Shown here: positions 35,784 through 44,554 of the stretch, one piece after another | Numbering within the stretch: the first letter of the stretch is position 1 | Layout: every line of letters begins with the position of its first letter | NCBI GenBank assembly: GCA_014799805.1 | Contig: JAAVHJ010000008.1 | Coordinates: 22,788-86,787 of the forward strand | Origin: Ruminococcus sp. | GTDB taxonomy: Bacteria > Bacillota > Clostridia > Oscillospirales > Ruminococcaceae | Direction of reading: 5' to 3' | DNA: 64,000 nt | Translations under genes and position numbers: made by a program | Notes under the pieces: generated by a model | The model's input: only the letters and a program-made list of their open reading frames with translations | Told to the model about the DNA's origin: nothing | The model's database searches: none

Positions 35784-37040
35784 TTATTTTATTTCTGATT
35801 CTTCTGGAGCTGGGTTTTTGACAGGCAATCTGATAATACTATTTTTAGGAAATTCTATTTCACATGGAAAAGAAAACTTCATCATAGCATGATTCACAGT
35901 CTGAATTTCTTCACCGTCTGCATTATAAATTTTATCTAATTGCAAGACAACAGGCTTTTGCTTTGGTGCTAAAATTTCAACAGTGTCACCAGCAAAAAAT
36001 CTATTTCTTTGTGTAGCATAAACCATACCGTTTTCGCAATTATTAATAATTCCTACAACATCACAAGAGCTAATATAACCACTATTTTCATAATATTGAC
36101 ATGCATTAGGATGTCCAAAGAAAAAACCTGTGCAATATCTTCTGTGACTGACTTTAAATACTTCATTATGAATCCATTCAGGCAATTGATAATTATCAGG
36201 ATTTTGTAAATAATAATCCATTGCCATGCGATACGCATTTGTAATGACAGAAACATAATAAGCCGATTTTGCCCTGCCTTCAATTTTAAACGAAGTTACA
36301 CCTGCTTCTGCAAGTTTATCTAAATGGTCAATCATACACATATCTCTTGCATTGAAAATATAAGTCCCCTCTGGAGCTTCTTCAATTTGCATAGGCAATT
36401 CAGGACGTTTTTCTTCTGTAAGATAATATTTCCAACGGCACGGCTGTGCACATGCACCACGATTTGCATCTCTGTCTGTAAAATACGCAGATAATAAACA
36501 TCTTCCCGAAAAAGACACACACATTGCACCATGTACAAATACTTCTAATTCCAAATCTTCAGGAATATTTTTTTTAATTTCTGCAATTTCCTGCAAAGAC
36601 AATTCTCTTGCCAATACAACACGTCTGGCACCCATTTCATATAAAGCATTCGCCGTTGCATAATTTACAATTCCAGTTTGTGTCGACATATGAATTGGCA
36701 TTTTGGGAGCAAGTTTTCTAACTGCCTGAAATACACCTAAATCTGCAATAATTAACGCATCAACACCTGCATTTACAGCATTTGCAATAAATTCTGGTAA
36801 TAAAGCAAGTTCCTGATTTCTAGGCAATGTATTTACAGTCAAATATACTTTTACATGTTTGGCATGAGCAATTTTAACAGCTTCACAAAGCATTTCGCTA
36901 TCAAAATTAGGAGCTCCTGCACGCATGCCAAACATTGTACCACCTAAATAAACAGCGTCAGCTCCAAAATCCAATGCAAATAATAATCTTTCCTTATCAC
37001 CAGCAGGTGCAAGTATTTCCGTATGCTGATTTACTATCAT
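35784..37040 (-). CDS. trhP: U32-family tRNA hydroxylation protein, TrhP type
   Basis: 418 residues with EILAPAGDKERLLFALDFGADAVYLGG, VNTLPRNQE, HMSTQTGI, LARELS, EVFVHGAMC and the Cys block SFSGRCLLS..RGACAQPCRW. Its length and its place just after mltG match B. subtilis YrrN/YrrO (TrhP), which take part in forming 5-hydroxyuridine at tRNA position 34 from prephenate. Only one gene is present here instead of two. The start codon follows the mltG stop by two bases. Confidence 0.86.
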   Translation of the reverse strand: MIVNQHTEILAPAGDKERLLFALDFGADAVYLGGTMFGMRAGAPNFDSEMLCEAVKIAHAKHVKVYLTVNTLPRNQELALLPEFIANAVNAGVDALIIADLGVFQAVRKLAPKMPIHMSTQTGIVNYATANALYEMGARRVVLARELSLQEIAEIKKNIPEDLELEVFVHGAMCVSFSGRCLLSAYFTDRDANRGACAQPCRWKYYLTEEKRPELPMQIEEAPEGTYIFNARDMCMIDHLDKLAEAGVTSFKIEGRAKSAYYVSVITNAYRMAMDYYLQNPDNYQLPEWIHNEVFKVSHRRYCTGFFFGHPNACQYYENSGYISSCDVVGIINNCENGMVYATQRNRFFAGDTVEILAPKQKPVVLQLDKIYNADGEEIQTVNHAMMKFSFPCEIEFPKNSIIRLPVKNPAPEESEIK

Positions 37041-37042
37041 AA

Positions 37043-38296
37043 TTATTCACCCTCTGGTTGTGCGAGAGCGTCAGCCTCGGCTTGTTGTTGTTTTACCATT
37101 TCAATATTGGCATTATGTTCTTCTAAATTTCTTGCAAAATAAGTAACACCGGTATCAATATTCGCATAAAAATAGAAATAATCTGTTTCATTCGGATATA
37201 AAACTGCATGAATCGCAGAGATACCAGGATTGCCGATTGCACCGGCAGGAAGTCCGACACACACATAAGTGTCATATGCATCATAAATTTGCTGATTGTC
37301 TAATTCAATATTAGGCCTAATAATCTCTGTCACATATTTAGAAGTTGGGTCTGATTGCAGTTTACCACCGCCAAAATCTTCAGGATATTTTAAACGATTC
37401 CAGAATACAGAGGCAATACTTGGCATTTCTTCATCATTAGCGGCTTCTGCCTGTACCATAGAAGCAAGTATAATCACTTCATCAAGTGTAGTCCCAAGTT
37501 CATCAATTCTGGCATAATCTTCCTCTGTCATTTTCAAATCAAAATTCATATAAATTTTACGACATACCGCTTCAGGTTCCATTTCTTCATAGAACGTATA
37601 CGTATCAGGGAAGAAATAGCCTTCTCTTGCGTAAAATTTCAGTCTGCTTGTAGACTCAGGCAAATAATTTTCAAATTCATAACCAAAACCGCCAGTATTA
37701 AAATAATATAAAAATCTATCTGCATTACAAATATTATTTGCCTCTAATTTCTGTGCAGCGTCATATAAGCTGATTCCCTCTGGAAACATGACATCAACAA
37801 CAGCTTGTTCTTCTACGACATCAGGACTTTTTTTCAATTCATCAATCAAAGTTTCATATGCCATAGATGCACTGATTTCATGATTACCAGCAACATAACT
37901 AGCATCCGCTTTGCTTAATCTTGAGAAATAAATAAACGCTTTGGGAATTTTAATAATTCCATCTTCATATAAATTTTCTGCAATTTCGGCAGTTGTCGCA
38001 CCCTCTGGAATAGTAAACAAAACTAATTTTTGTGAACCGTTAATTCCTAACATATCTTTGCCGATTTCAATAATACCAATTGCCAAAGAAATAGAAATTA
38101 CAAATACGAGTGTTAGCATAATTAAAACGCCATAAATTCTAATACTTCCATGTTTTTTTTGTTTTCTTTTCTTTTTTTTCTTCCCAGAATTTGACTTTTT
38201 GTGACCAGAACTATTACTAGAAGTCCTTTTCGGTTCTGTTTGCACAGGTTGGTCAATACTAATTTCACCAAGTGCATTTTCAGATTTAGAAATCAT
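37043..38296 (-). CDS. mltG: endolytic murein transglycosylase MltG
   Basis: 417 residues: a Lys-rich cytoplasmic N-terminus (KKSNSGKKKKKRKQKKHGS), one transmembrane helix (about 52-75), and the YceG/MltG domain with FPEGISLYDAA, FFPDTYTFYEEM, ILASMVQAEA (catalytic Glu) and LQSDPTSKYV. It cuts nascent glycan strands. The ATG is chosen two bases before the previous stop, with GGAGGG upstream. Confidence 0.93.
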   Translation of the reverse strand: MISKSENALGEISIDQPVQTEPKRTSSNSSGHKKSNSGKKKKKRKQKKHGSIRIYGVLIMLTLVFVISISLAIGIIEIGKDMLGINGSQKLVLFTIPEGATTAEIAENLYEDGIIKIPKAFIYFSRLSKADASYVAGNHEISASMAYETLIDELKKSPDVVEEQAVVDVMFPEGISLYDAAQKLEANNICNADRFLYYFNTGGFGYEFENYLPESTSRLKFYAREGYFFPDTYTFYEEMEPEAVCRKIYMNFDLKMTEEDYARIDELGTTLDEVIILASMVQAEAANDEEMPSIASVFWNRLKYPEDFGGGKLQSDPTSKYVTEIIRPNIELDNQQIYDAYDTYVCVGLPAGAIGNPGISAIHAVLYPNETDYFYFYANIDTGVTYFARNLEEHNANIEMVKQQQAEADALAQPEGE

Positions 38297-38297
38297 A

Positions 38298-38873
38298 TTA
38301 CCCTCCATTAGATTCAGTTATTATCACATCTACATAACAGTCATGCAATTCACAAGGCAGATTTTGCATTAACATACTATCATAGCAAATGCCTATTTTA
38401 TGCAATTCTGGATATTGATACAAAAATCTGTCATAATATCCTCCTCCACGTCCAAGTCTTTTTCCCTGTCTTGTAAAAGCAAGTGCTGGCACTAAAATAA
38501 TACTGTTACTTGTTAATTCAATTGGATAGTTATTAACAGGTTCAGGAATACCGAATGCGCCCGATTGAATTTCTTCGGAAAATAAATTTTTTATTTCATA
38601 AAACATCATATTGCCCTTATAGGACATATCACATTTTGGCAATGCAATTTTTTTGCCTTGTCTCAGCATTTCGGAAATAAATTCCTGTGTCGCAGGTTCT
38701 TCTGGCATCGCATAATAACATAAAATCAAATCAGCTTGTTGTACCCATGTATTTTTGCATAAATTTCTAAAAATTTTTTCATCTGCCTTTTTTTTTATCA
38801 ATTTATCCTGTGTTTTTAAAATTTTCCGCATTTCCTGACGAATTTGTCTTTTTTGCTCTGTAATATTTAACAT
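38298..38873 (-). CDS. 5-formyltetrahydrofolate cyclo-ligase
   Basis: 191 residues. The ATP-binding basic start (KRQIRQEMRKIL) and the LGRGGGYYDRFL signature (about 140-151) define the family, which returns 5-formyl-THF to the active folate pool as 5,10-methenyl-THF. It lies in one operon with the DJ-1 gene and mltG. Confidence 0.93.
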   Translation of the reverse strand: MLNITEQKRQIRQEMRKILKTQDKLIKKKADEKIFRNLCKNTWVQQADLILCYYAMPEEPATQEFISEMLRQGKKIALPKCDMSYKGNMMFYEIKNLFSEEIQSGAFGIPEPVNNYPIELTSNSIILVPALAFTRQGKRLGRGGGYYDRFLYQYPELHKIGICYDSMLMQNLPCELHDCYVDVIITESNGG

Positions 38874-38879
38874 AATAAT

Positions 38880-39428
38880 TTAATGCTCTGGATAACAAAT
38901 ACTAGCTTTAATTTTAAAAGCTTTTTCGGGACTTGTTAAAACTTCTGCCAATTTTAAACCAAATGGCACAGCAACGCCAGCACCCTGTGCTGTGATAATA
39001 AAATCACTCTGTACAACAGAATTTTCAGAAATAACAGCACCTGTTAATTCTGCTTCAAACCCTGGATAAGCAATTGCCTGTTTGCCATTTAATAAATTTT
39101 TATGCCCCAAAATAGACGGAGCTGCACAGATTGCACCGATATAAATTTCACGCTCCGCACAGAAATCAATCACAGTTTGCACTGTTTCTGATTTTTCAAG
39201 ATGTAACGTCCCAGGCATTCCTCCAGGAAGTACAATCATTTCTAAATCATTGCCAAGTACAATTTCAGATTCTGTCAAATCTGCTTGTACTACAATACCA
39301 TGAGAACCCGTGATAATTTTTCCGCCAACACCAACAGTTTGTACCTGTTTGCCAGCACGCCTTAAAATATCCACAGGTGCAAGTGCTTCGATTTCTTCAA
39401 AACCGTTTGCTAAAAATACATAAATCAT
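38880..39428 (-). CDS. DJ-1/PfpI-family protein
   Basis: 182 residues with the DJ-1 start MIYVFLANGFEEIEALAPVDILRRAG, the glutamate before the nucleophile, and the nucleophile elbow GAICAAPSIL (Cys). Family members act as deglycases, chaperones or unknown hydrolases; the role here cannot be set. The ATG chosen has AAAGGA 9 nt upstream; the track start is 11 codons before it. Confidence 0.88.
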   Translation of the reverse strand: MIYVFLANGFEEIEALAPVDILRRAGKQVQTVGVGGKIITGSHGIVVQADLTESEIVLGNDLEMIVLPGGMPGTLHLEKSETVQTVIDFCAEREIYIGAICAAPSILGHKNLLNGKQAIAYPGFEAELTGAVISENSVVQSDFIITAQGAGVAVPFGLKLAEVLTSPEKAFKIKASICYPEH

Positions 39429-39514
39429 AATACAAATTCCTTTCAGATTTAGCATATCCATTTTAAAATATAATATGCTTTTAAATTTTTTCTAAATTTT
39501 TCCATATTTAAAAA

Positions 39515-40288
39515 TTAACTTAATTTTGCCTTTAATTCCGCATATTCTTGACGAACCGCTTGGCAATTACCGCAAGTCATTTTTCCTTCTGGACATGTAC
39601 CCGCACAACAGGCGGGTCCTGCATTTGCAAATAATGCTTTTGATACAGGATATACTTCTTTTAACATTGCTTTGGCAAGTTCTCTAATTTCCCATTGTGC
39701 CCTGTTGCAACATCTTAGTTTAAAAAAATGTCGTAACTCTCTTGCATTCATAGTCATTACCATTTTTGTTTCACTTGCATTCGGCAATACAAATCTAGCA
39801 TCTTCAATCGCTTTTTTTTCCGCTTTTCGTTTGGCTTCTTGTTCAGAAATTCCCTGCTTTAAAAAATCTGCATAATGCTTTTTTTCTAAAATTTCTGCTA
39901 ATTCCTGATAAGAAGTTACACAATTTTGCATTGTTTTCTGATATAATGCCAAAGCCTCTGGAATAGATTCTATTTCTGGTGGTGTAATATAAATAAAATT
40001 TTTTAATTTTACATAACGCTGACTTTGTACAGAAAAGCTTGCTAGCCTATGTCTTGTAATTTGTGCAAGCAAAGACCTTGACACACCTTCCACCGCAAAA
40101 GTAAAATTTGCATGTTCAATCGGACTTTCATGCCCGATTTTACTTAACATTTCGACAAAATTTTCTGCTTTGGCTTCATCCATATCATCCATTAAATCCA
40201 TTGCACCAGTATGAGAGTAACATAACTTTGCTGCTGCTGCAACAACTTTATCTGGCTGAACTGTATGAGCGATTAATTTCACTTTCAT
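39515..40288 (-). CDS. thyX: flavin-dependent thymidylate synthase
   Basis: 257 residues. The ThyX motif RHRLASFSVQSQRYV (about 78-92) is intact. ThyX makes dTMP from dUMP with methylene-THF, FAD and NADPH. The C-terminus has a Cys cluster (CCAGTCPEGKMTCGNC), as in clostridial ThyX proteins. It shares the window with dut and folD, giving a full route from dUTP to dTMP. Own promoter upstream. Confidence 0.96.
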   Translation of the reverse strand: MKVKLIAHTVQPDKVVAAAAKLCYSHTGAMDLMDDMDEAKAENFVEMLSKIGHESPIEHANFTFAVEGVSRSLLAQITRHRLASFSVQSQRYVKLKNFIYITPPEIESIPEALALYQKTMQNCVTSYQELAEILEKKHYADFLKQGISEQEAKRKAEKKAIEDARFVLPNASETKMVMTMNARELRHFFKLRCCNRAQWEIRELAKAMLKEVYPVSKALFANAGPACCAGTCPEGKMTCGNCQAVRQEYAELKAKLS

Positions 40289-40323
40289 AAAAAATATCTC
40301 CTTATCGTCATAGATTCCTGTTT

Positions 40324-40352
40324 ATTATAGCATATTTTTCTGATTTCGTCAA
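40324..40352 (-). promoter_or_regulatory. thyX promoter
   Basis: TTGACG (40347-40352) and TATAAT (40324-40329), 17 bp apart. Confidence 0.88.
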
Positions 40353-40388
40353 TGGTTTGCCAAAAAAAGAATATTACTAAATTTAAGC

Positions 40389-42731
40389 TTATTTAGAAAT
40401 TTTTATAATATTGCGATACCTAGCCATTAATTTTTTAATTCCTACTTTATCAAAGGCAATTTCTAACAGACAATCTCTGCCAATTGGCTTTGCACTTATT
40501 ACAATGCCATCTCCAAACACTGCATCATGAATCCATTCACCAACTTCAAATACTTGATTCACATTGCCAGCTGAAAGATTCGGCTTTTTTACAAAATACA
40601 TAGATTTTTGAGATGTATTTTCTATTTTTGTTATTTCAGTATTTTGGCATTTTTCAAAACAAATATATTCTTCTGGAATTTCTGTTAAAAATCTTGAAAT
40701 TTCATTATTTCGATAACCGCCAAAAATCAGGCGACTTTGCACATGGAGCAAATATAAATATTTTTTTGCTCTTGTAATTGTTACATAAGCAAGCCTGCGT
40801 TCTTCTTCCAGTTCTGATTGTTCAAATGCACTTCTGGCAGATGGAAAAATATTTTCTTCCATGCCAACTGCAAAAACAGTATCAAATTCAAGACCTTTTG
40901 CAGAATGCATCGTCATGAGAGTAACAACATCTTGTTCAGTATTATTTTTATCTGCATCTGTATATAATGCCATTTCTTCCAGAAATTCTTCCAGTGTTGG
41001 ATTTTCATGCGACCGCACATAATCTACAATATTAGAACGAAATTCTCTTACATGTTCTATACGTTCTTCGCCGTCTTTGCCATCTGCTTTCAGCATATCT
41101 AAATATCCTGTTTTTTCCAGCATAAAATCAAAAAATTCTTCCAGTGACAATTCAGAAATTTTTTCTTTCAATTCCTGCATAAGATATGCAAATTGCGTTA
41201 ATACTGCGGTTCTTCGGGATAATCTAGGATAATTTTGGCAATTTTCTATTACTTCCAACGGACTGATATTAAAATCACTTGCAATTTTATTAATAATTAC
41301 AGTCGTAGTTTCTCCTATGCCACGCCTTGGCGTATTAATAATTCGCTCAAATCGAATTATATCAAACGGGTTGACCAAAACAGATAAATATGCTAAAATA
41401 TCTTTAATTTCTTTTCTGTCCTGAAAACGAATTCCTCCGTAAATCCGATAAGGTATTTTATTTTTTATAAAATATTTTTCTAAATTATTAGACAATACAT
41501 TCATGCGATATAAAACAACAAAATCAGAATATTTTTTTCCTTCTATGATTTGTTTTTTAATATTATCTATAATAAATTGTGCCTCTGCTTTTTCATCAGA
41601 TGCTGTCACAATATGAACCAATTCGCCCGCTTCTCCAGAAGTCCAGAGATTTTTTCCTTTACGATTTTTATTATTGGCAATCACATGATTTGCAGTATTT
41701 AAAATATTTTTAGTAGACCTGTAATTTTGCTCTAAACGAATTGTCCTGCAATTTTTAAACTGGCTCTCAAAATTCAAAATATTTTCAATTGTTGCTCCAC
41801 GAAAACTATAAATACTTTGGTCATCGTCCCCGACAACGCACAAATTACTATATTTTTGTGATAATAAGCTAACTAGCCGATACTGTGCATAATTTGTATC
41901 TTGATATTCATCAATCATGATATATTTAAATTTATTTTGATATTTTTCTAAAATATCTTTGTGACGCTCAAATATTTGCACTGTTAAATAAATTAAATCA
42001 TCAAAATCCATTGCATTTGCTTTTTTTAATTGCTCCTGATATGCCTGATAAACTTTTTCTGTTACCACATGTAAATAATTATCTTCGCCAAATTCTTCAA
42101 GATATTCTTCTGGAGCAATCATTCTGTCTTTCGCTCTGCTAATATTGGCAAGCATATTCTTTGGTGAAAAATCTTTTTCTGAAATTTTCAACTCTTTCAT
42201 GCAAGCTTTTATAATTTTTAAACTATCTTCCATGTCATAAATCGTAAATTGGTTAGAATATCCTATTCTGTCACTACAAGTTCGTAAAATTCTCACACAT
42301 GCTGAATGAAATGTAGAAGCATGTATATTTTTTGCTGTTTCTCCCAAAGTTTTAGCAAGGCGGTTTTTTAATTCCTCCGCCGCTTTGTTTGTAAATGTAA
42401 TCGCTAATATTTGCCATGGATTCACTGGTTTCACAGCAATAATATTCTGCAATTCTTCTGAATTCAGTGTGATTTTTCCCTGTATATAATCCTGTAATAC
42501 TTGTAATTTTTGATAATTCGGCACAGGTGTCATGATATGCAACGTATCACCAAATAAAACCATATTCACAATTCGATTAATGATTACTGTTGTTTTGCCA
42601 CTTCCTGCCCCTGCAAGAACTAACAAAGCACCATTTACTGTTGTCACAGCCTCCAATTGCTGTGGATTCATACGGGAAAAATATCTTTGTAATGCCCTTT
42701 TTTTGACCTGCAAAAATTCCTGTTGATTCAT
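40389..42731 (-). CDS. pcrA: ATP-dependent DNA helicase, UvrD/PcrA type
   Basis: 780 residues of superfamily 1A helicase. Q motif and Walker A (NPQQLEAVTTVNGALLVLAGAGSGKTTVI), motif Ia ITFTNKAAEEL, motif II DEYQDTN, motif III DDDQSIYSFRGA, motif IV LEQNYRSTKNIL, motif V TMHSAKGLEFD and motif VI VTITRAKKYLYL. An insert of about 45 residues lies between the Walker A motif and motif Ia (HIMTPVPNYQKLQVLQDYIQ). PcrA unwinds DNA in repair and clears RNA polymerase or RecA. GAGGAGT precedes the ATG. Confidence 0.96.
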   Translation of the reverse strand: MNQQEFLQVKKRALQRYFSRMNPQQLEAVTTVNGALLVLAGAGSGKTTVIINRIVNMVLFGDTLHIMTPVPNYQKLQVLQDYIQGKITLNSEELQNIIAVKPVNPWQILAITFTNKAAEELKNRLAKTLGETAKNIHASTFHSACVRILRTCSDRIGYSNQFTIYDMEDSLKIIKACMKELKISEKDFSPKNMLANISRAKDRMIAPEEYLEEFGEDNYLHVVTEKVYQAYQEQLKKANAMDFDDLIYLTVQIFERHKDILEKYQNKFKYIMIDEYQDTNYAQYRLVSLLSQKYSNLCVVGDDDQSIYSFRGATIENILNFESQFKNCRTIRLEQNYRSTKNILNTANHVIANNKNRKGKNLWTSGEAGELVHIVTASDEKAEAQFIIDNIKKQIIEGKKYSDFVVLYRMNVLSNNLEKYFIKNKIPYRIYGGIRFQDRKEIKDILAYLSVLVNPFDIIRFERIINTPRRGIGETTTVIINKIASDFNISPLEVIENCQNYPRLSRRTAVLTQFAYLMQELKEKISELSLEEFFDFMLEKTGYLDMLKADGKDGEERIEHVREFRSNIVDYVRSHENPTLEEFLEEMALYTDADKNNTEQDVVTLMTMHSAKGLEFDTVFAVGMEENIFPSARSAFEQSELEEERRLAYVTITRAKKYLYLLHVQSRLIFGGYRNNEISRFLTEIPEEYICFEKCQNTEITKIENTSQKSMYFVKKPNLSAGNVNQVFEVGEWIHDAVFGDGIVISAKPIGRDCLLEIAFDKVGIKKLMARYRNIIKISK

Positions 42732-42764
42732 GCGAAAAACTCCTCTCTCAACTCCAATATCTTT

Positions 42765-42793
42765 ATCATAGCATATTTTTTGTCATTTGTAAA
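42765..42793 (-). promoter_or_regulatory. pcrA promoter
   Basis: TTTACA (42788-42793) and TATGAT (42765-42770), 17 bp apart. Confidence 0.75.
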
Positions 42794-42816
42794 GCATATC
42801 CATGGAATTTACACAT

Positions 42817-42850
42817 AAAAACAAGAGCTTGTTTCCAAACTCCTGTTTTT
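42817..42850 (-). terminator. terminator after the SUKH-3 gene
   Basis: An 11-bp stem with one mismatch (aaaaacaggag / ctcttgttttt on the minus strand), 36 bases after the SUKH-3 stop. It closes the peptide-dockerin-SUKH operon. Confidence 0.75.
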
Positions 42851-42885
42851 CAGCAATATAAAAAAAATTAACCCGATTCCCTAAA

Positions 42886-43326
42886 TTACGAAACAAGAAA
42901 ATTTTTAATCGTTTTTAAATTAATAATATTATCTAATGCTTCATGAAAATTATTTCCAAAAATAGTTACAAATTCGTCAATATTACCATATATACTACCT
43001 GATTCATCAATATATAATGTTCTGTTCATAGCTCTCCAATATCCAATAGGCATTAATTTTATTTTGAAATAACTTTCTATATCTTCTAAATATGCACTGT
43101 TCTCTATTCCTTTTAAAGCATTTATTTCTATTACGCTATTCGTTATTTTATTATTGATAGAGATATTTAATCCAGAAAATTCTTCTAAAAAATCAAGCCC
43201 TTTTTTAAAAGTATACAATTCATATTCTTGAAAATACTGAATAATATTATGCATATTAACTTTTCTTCCTTGATGCCAGCCATATTTTTCTAAATATTTT
43301 TCTATTATATTTATCTCTTTACTCAC
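42886..43326 (-). CDS. SUKH-3-type immunity protein
   Basis: 146 residues. The N-terminal KYLEKYGWHQGRKV, the central FLEEFSGLNI and the end LYIDESGSIYGNIDEFVTIFGNNFHEALDNII match the SUKH-3 family pattern (GW..GRKV, G.., IDE.G.vYg, lG.nf.eAL). SUKH proteins are best known as immunity proteins against polymorphic nuclease toxins. The GTG start overlaps the end of the dockerin gene by 8 bases, so it is translated from the same mRNA. No recognisable nuclease toxin lies nearby. Confidence 0.82.
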   Translation of the reverse strand: MSKEINIIEKYLEKYGWHQGRKVNMHNIIQYFQEYELYTFKKGLDFLEEFSGLNISINNKITNSVIEINALKGIENSAYLEDIESYFKIKLMPIGYWRAMNRTLYIDESGSIYGNIDEFVTIFGNNFHEALDNIINLKTIKNFLVS

Positions 43327-44098
43327 CTAGTGTATCTGTCAGACCGACAATATATTTCATAACTGCCAAAGAATCCATTGGGTCTACAATATTATCTTTA
43401 TTGACATCAGAAACATATTGTGCATAGAAACTCATTGTTTTCTGTCCAAGAATTGCTTTATTCATTGCGATTACATCAATAATATCAACTTCATTATCAT
43501 CTGTGGCATCACCCATGACAATATCAAATGTTTCATAACGGGAATCATCACTCAATATCCATGGTGACATATAGGATTCTTCCATATATGGTAACATTTC
43601 ATCACGAACAGCTTTCATAAATTGATTGCCAAAAATCTCTGCACCATTGCCGATATAATTTACTTCTAACTCTAGTTCTTCAAATCCTGACCACGATTTA
43701 TTTGCTATCTCCCAATATCCAGGACCAGCTGCAGCACAGCAGAGAAATGCCTCTGTGATATAGATTAAATCGCCCACTTTAAGATTTTCAGCATTTTCTA
43801 AATAAGGAGCAAGGTCTCTTACACCAATAATACCCGTGGAATCTGAAAATTGATATCTATTACCATTTTCACCTATAGTATAATTTGTCAAATATGTTAC
43901 AGAATACTGATAAGGAATTGTACTGTCATCTTTATGATAGACACCATTAATCACAAAATTAGCTTTGTGATTCTCAAAATCAAATTCATTGCACCAATCT
44001 GGATAAAGATAAAAAACTGTTGCATTTGCACTTATATTCAATGACGAAAATGCAAGCAAAAAGGCTGTTGCAGAAACAACACAAAATTTCTTTTTCAT
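43319..44098 (-). CDS. secreted protein with C-terminal type I dockerin
   Basis: 259 residues. Signal peptide MKKKFCVVSATAFLLAFSSLNISANA, a central region of about 165 residues I do not recognise, and a dockerin at the C-terminus: two calcium-loop plus helix repeats, GDATDDNEVDIIDVIAMNKAILG and SDVNKDNIVDPMDSLAVMKYIVG. Dockerins plug proteins into cellulosomal cohesins on the cell surface. The central region shows no known glycoside hydrolase or carbohydrate-binding signature. AAGGAGG lies before the ATG. Its last codons overlap a SUKH-3 gene, an unusual partner for a cellulosome component. Confidence 0.87.
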   Translation of the reverse strand: MKKKFCVVSATAFLLAFSSLNISANATVFYLYPDWCNEFDFENHKANFVINGVYHKDDSTIPYQYSVTYLTNYTIGENGNRYQFSDSTGIIGVRDLAPYLENAENLKVGDLIYITEAFLCCAAAGPGYWEIANKSWSGFEELELEVNYIGNGAEIFGNQFMKAVRDEMLPYMEESYMSPWILSDDSRYETFDIVMGDATDDNEVDIIDVIAMNKAILGQKTMSFYAQYVSDVNKDNIVDPMDSLAVMKYIVGLTDTLGE

Positions 44099-44118
44099 AA
44101 AATAACCTCCTTTAAAAA

Positions 44119-44322
44119 TTAATAGCTAATATTTGGATTATTATTGTAAAACTGGAGATGATAATTTGTGATAATAGTACCACAATTATATTGGTGATTA
44201 GCCGTAGCAATTCCACCATATACAATCGCTAATACTACAGCAGATACGGAAACTGGAATTGTAATGCAAAGCAATCCTACCATTGCGAATGTAGCAATTA
44301 TTTTTTTAGAAAATCCGTTCAT
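44119..44322 (-). CDS. small secreted or membrane peptide, unknown
   Basis: 67 residues: a basic start, a signal-type hydrophobic stretch ending at about Val-Ser-Ala (residue 28), and a mature part of about 39 residues (VVLAIVYGGIATANHQYNCG then a Tyr/Asn-rich tail). One Cys in the mature part. An AAAGAG site lies upstream and a strong promoter is 38 bases ahead, so it is likely expressed. It comes first in an operon with the dockerin and SUKH-3 genes. It could be a bacteriocin-like or signalling peptide, but nothing proves that. Confidence 0.6.
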   Translation of the reverse strand: MNGFSKKIIATFAMVGLLCITIPVSVSAVVLAIVYGGIATANHQYNCGTIITNYHLQFYNNNPNISY

Positions 44323-44359
44323 TTGATTTTGACTCTTTTTATAAAGAATTTATACTTAT

Positions 44360-44388
44360 ATCATAGCATATATGAAAAAATTTGTCAA
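44360..44388 (-). promoter_or_regulatory. promoter of the peptide-dockerin-SUKH operon
   Basis: TTGACA (44383-44388) and TATGAT (44360-44365), 17 bp apart. Confidence 0.85.
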
Positions 44389-44462
44389 TACATTTTTGAA
44401 TAAAATATTTAAAGCTTTTCAACAATTTCTATTTAAATTATATAAAAAATATAAATACAAAC

Positions 44463-44494
44463 AAAAAGCACTGTCTGTAATCACAGTGCTTTTT
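44463..44494. terminator. bidirectional terminator after the second SUKH-3 gene
   Basis: aaaaagcactgt and acagtgcttttt form a perfect 12-bp stem with an 8-base loop. Confidence 0.88.
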
Positions 44495-44546
44495 TACATT
44501 GATGCCAGCCATATTTTTTAAAATATTTTTCTATTATATGATTCAT
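44481..44546 (-). pseudogene. 5' remnant of a SUKH-3 gene
   Basis: The frame from ATG 44546 reads MNHIIEKYFKKYGWHQ, then CKKAL and stop. The IIEKY.. KYGWHQ part repeats the N-terminus of the SUKH-3 gene at 43326 (NIIEKYLEKYGWHQ), and the DNA is almost identical over about 45 bases (43270-43312 against 44500-44542). Similarity ends at the terminator stem, so a third SUKH-3 gene, or a copy of the present one, was cut off here. Confidence 0.75.
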
Positions 44547-44554
44547 AATTATAT

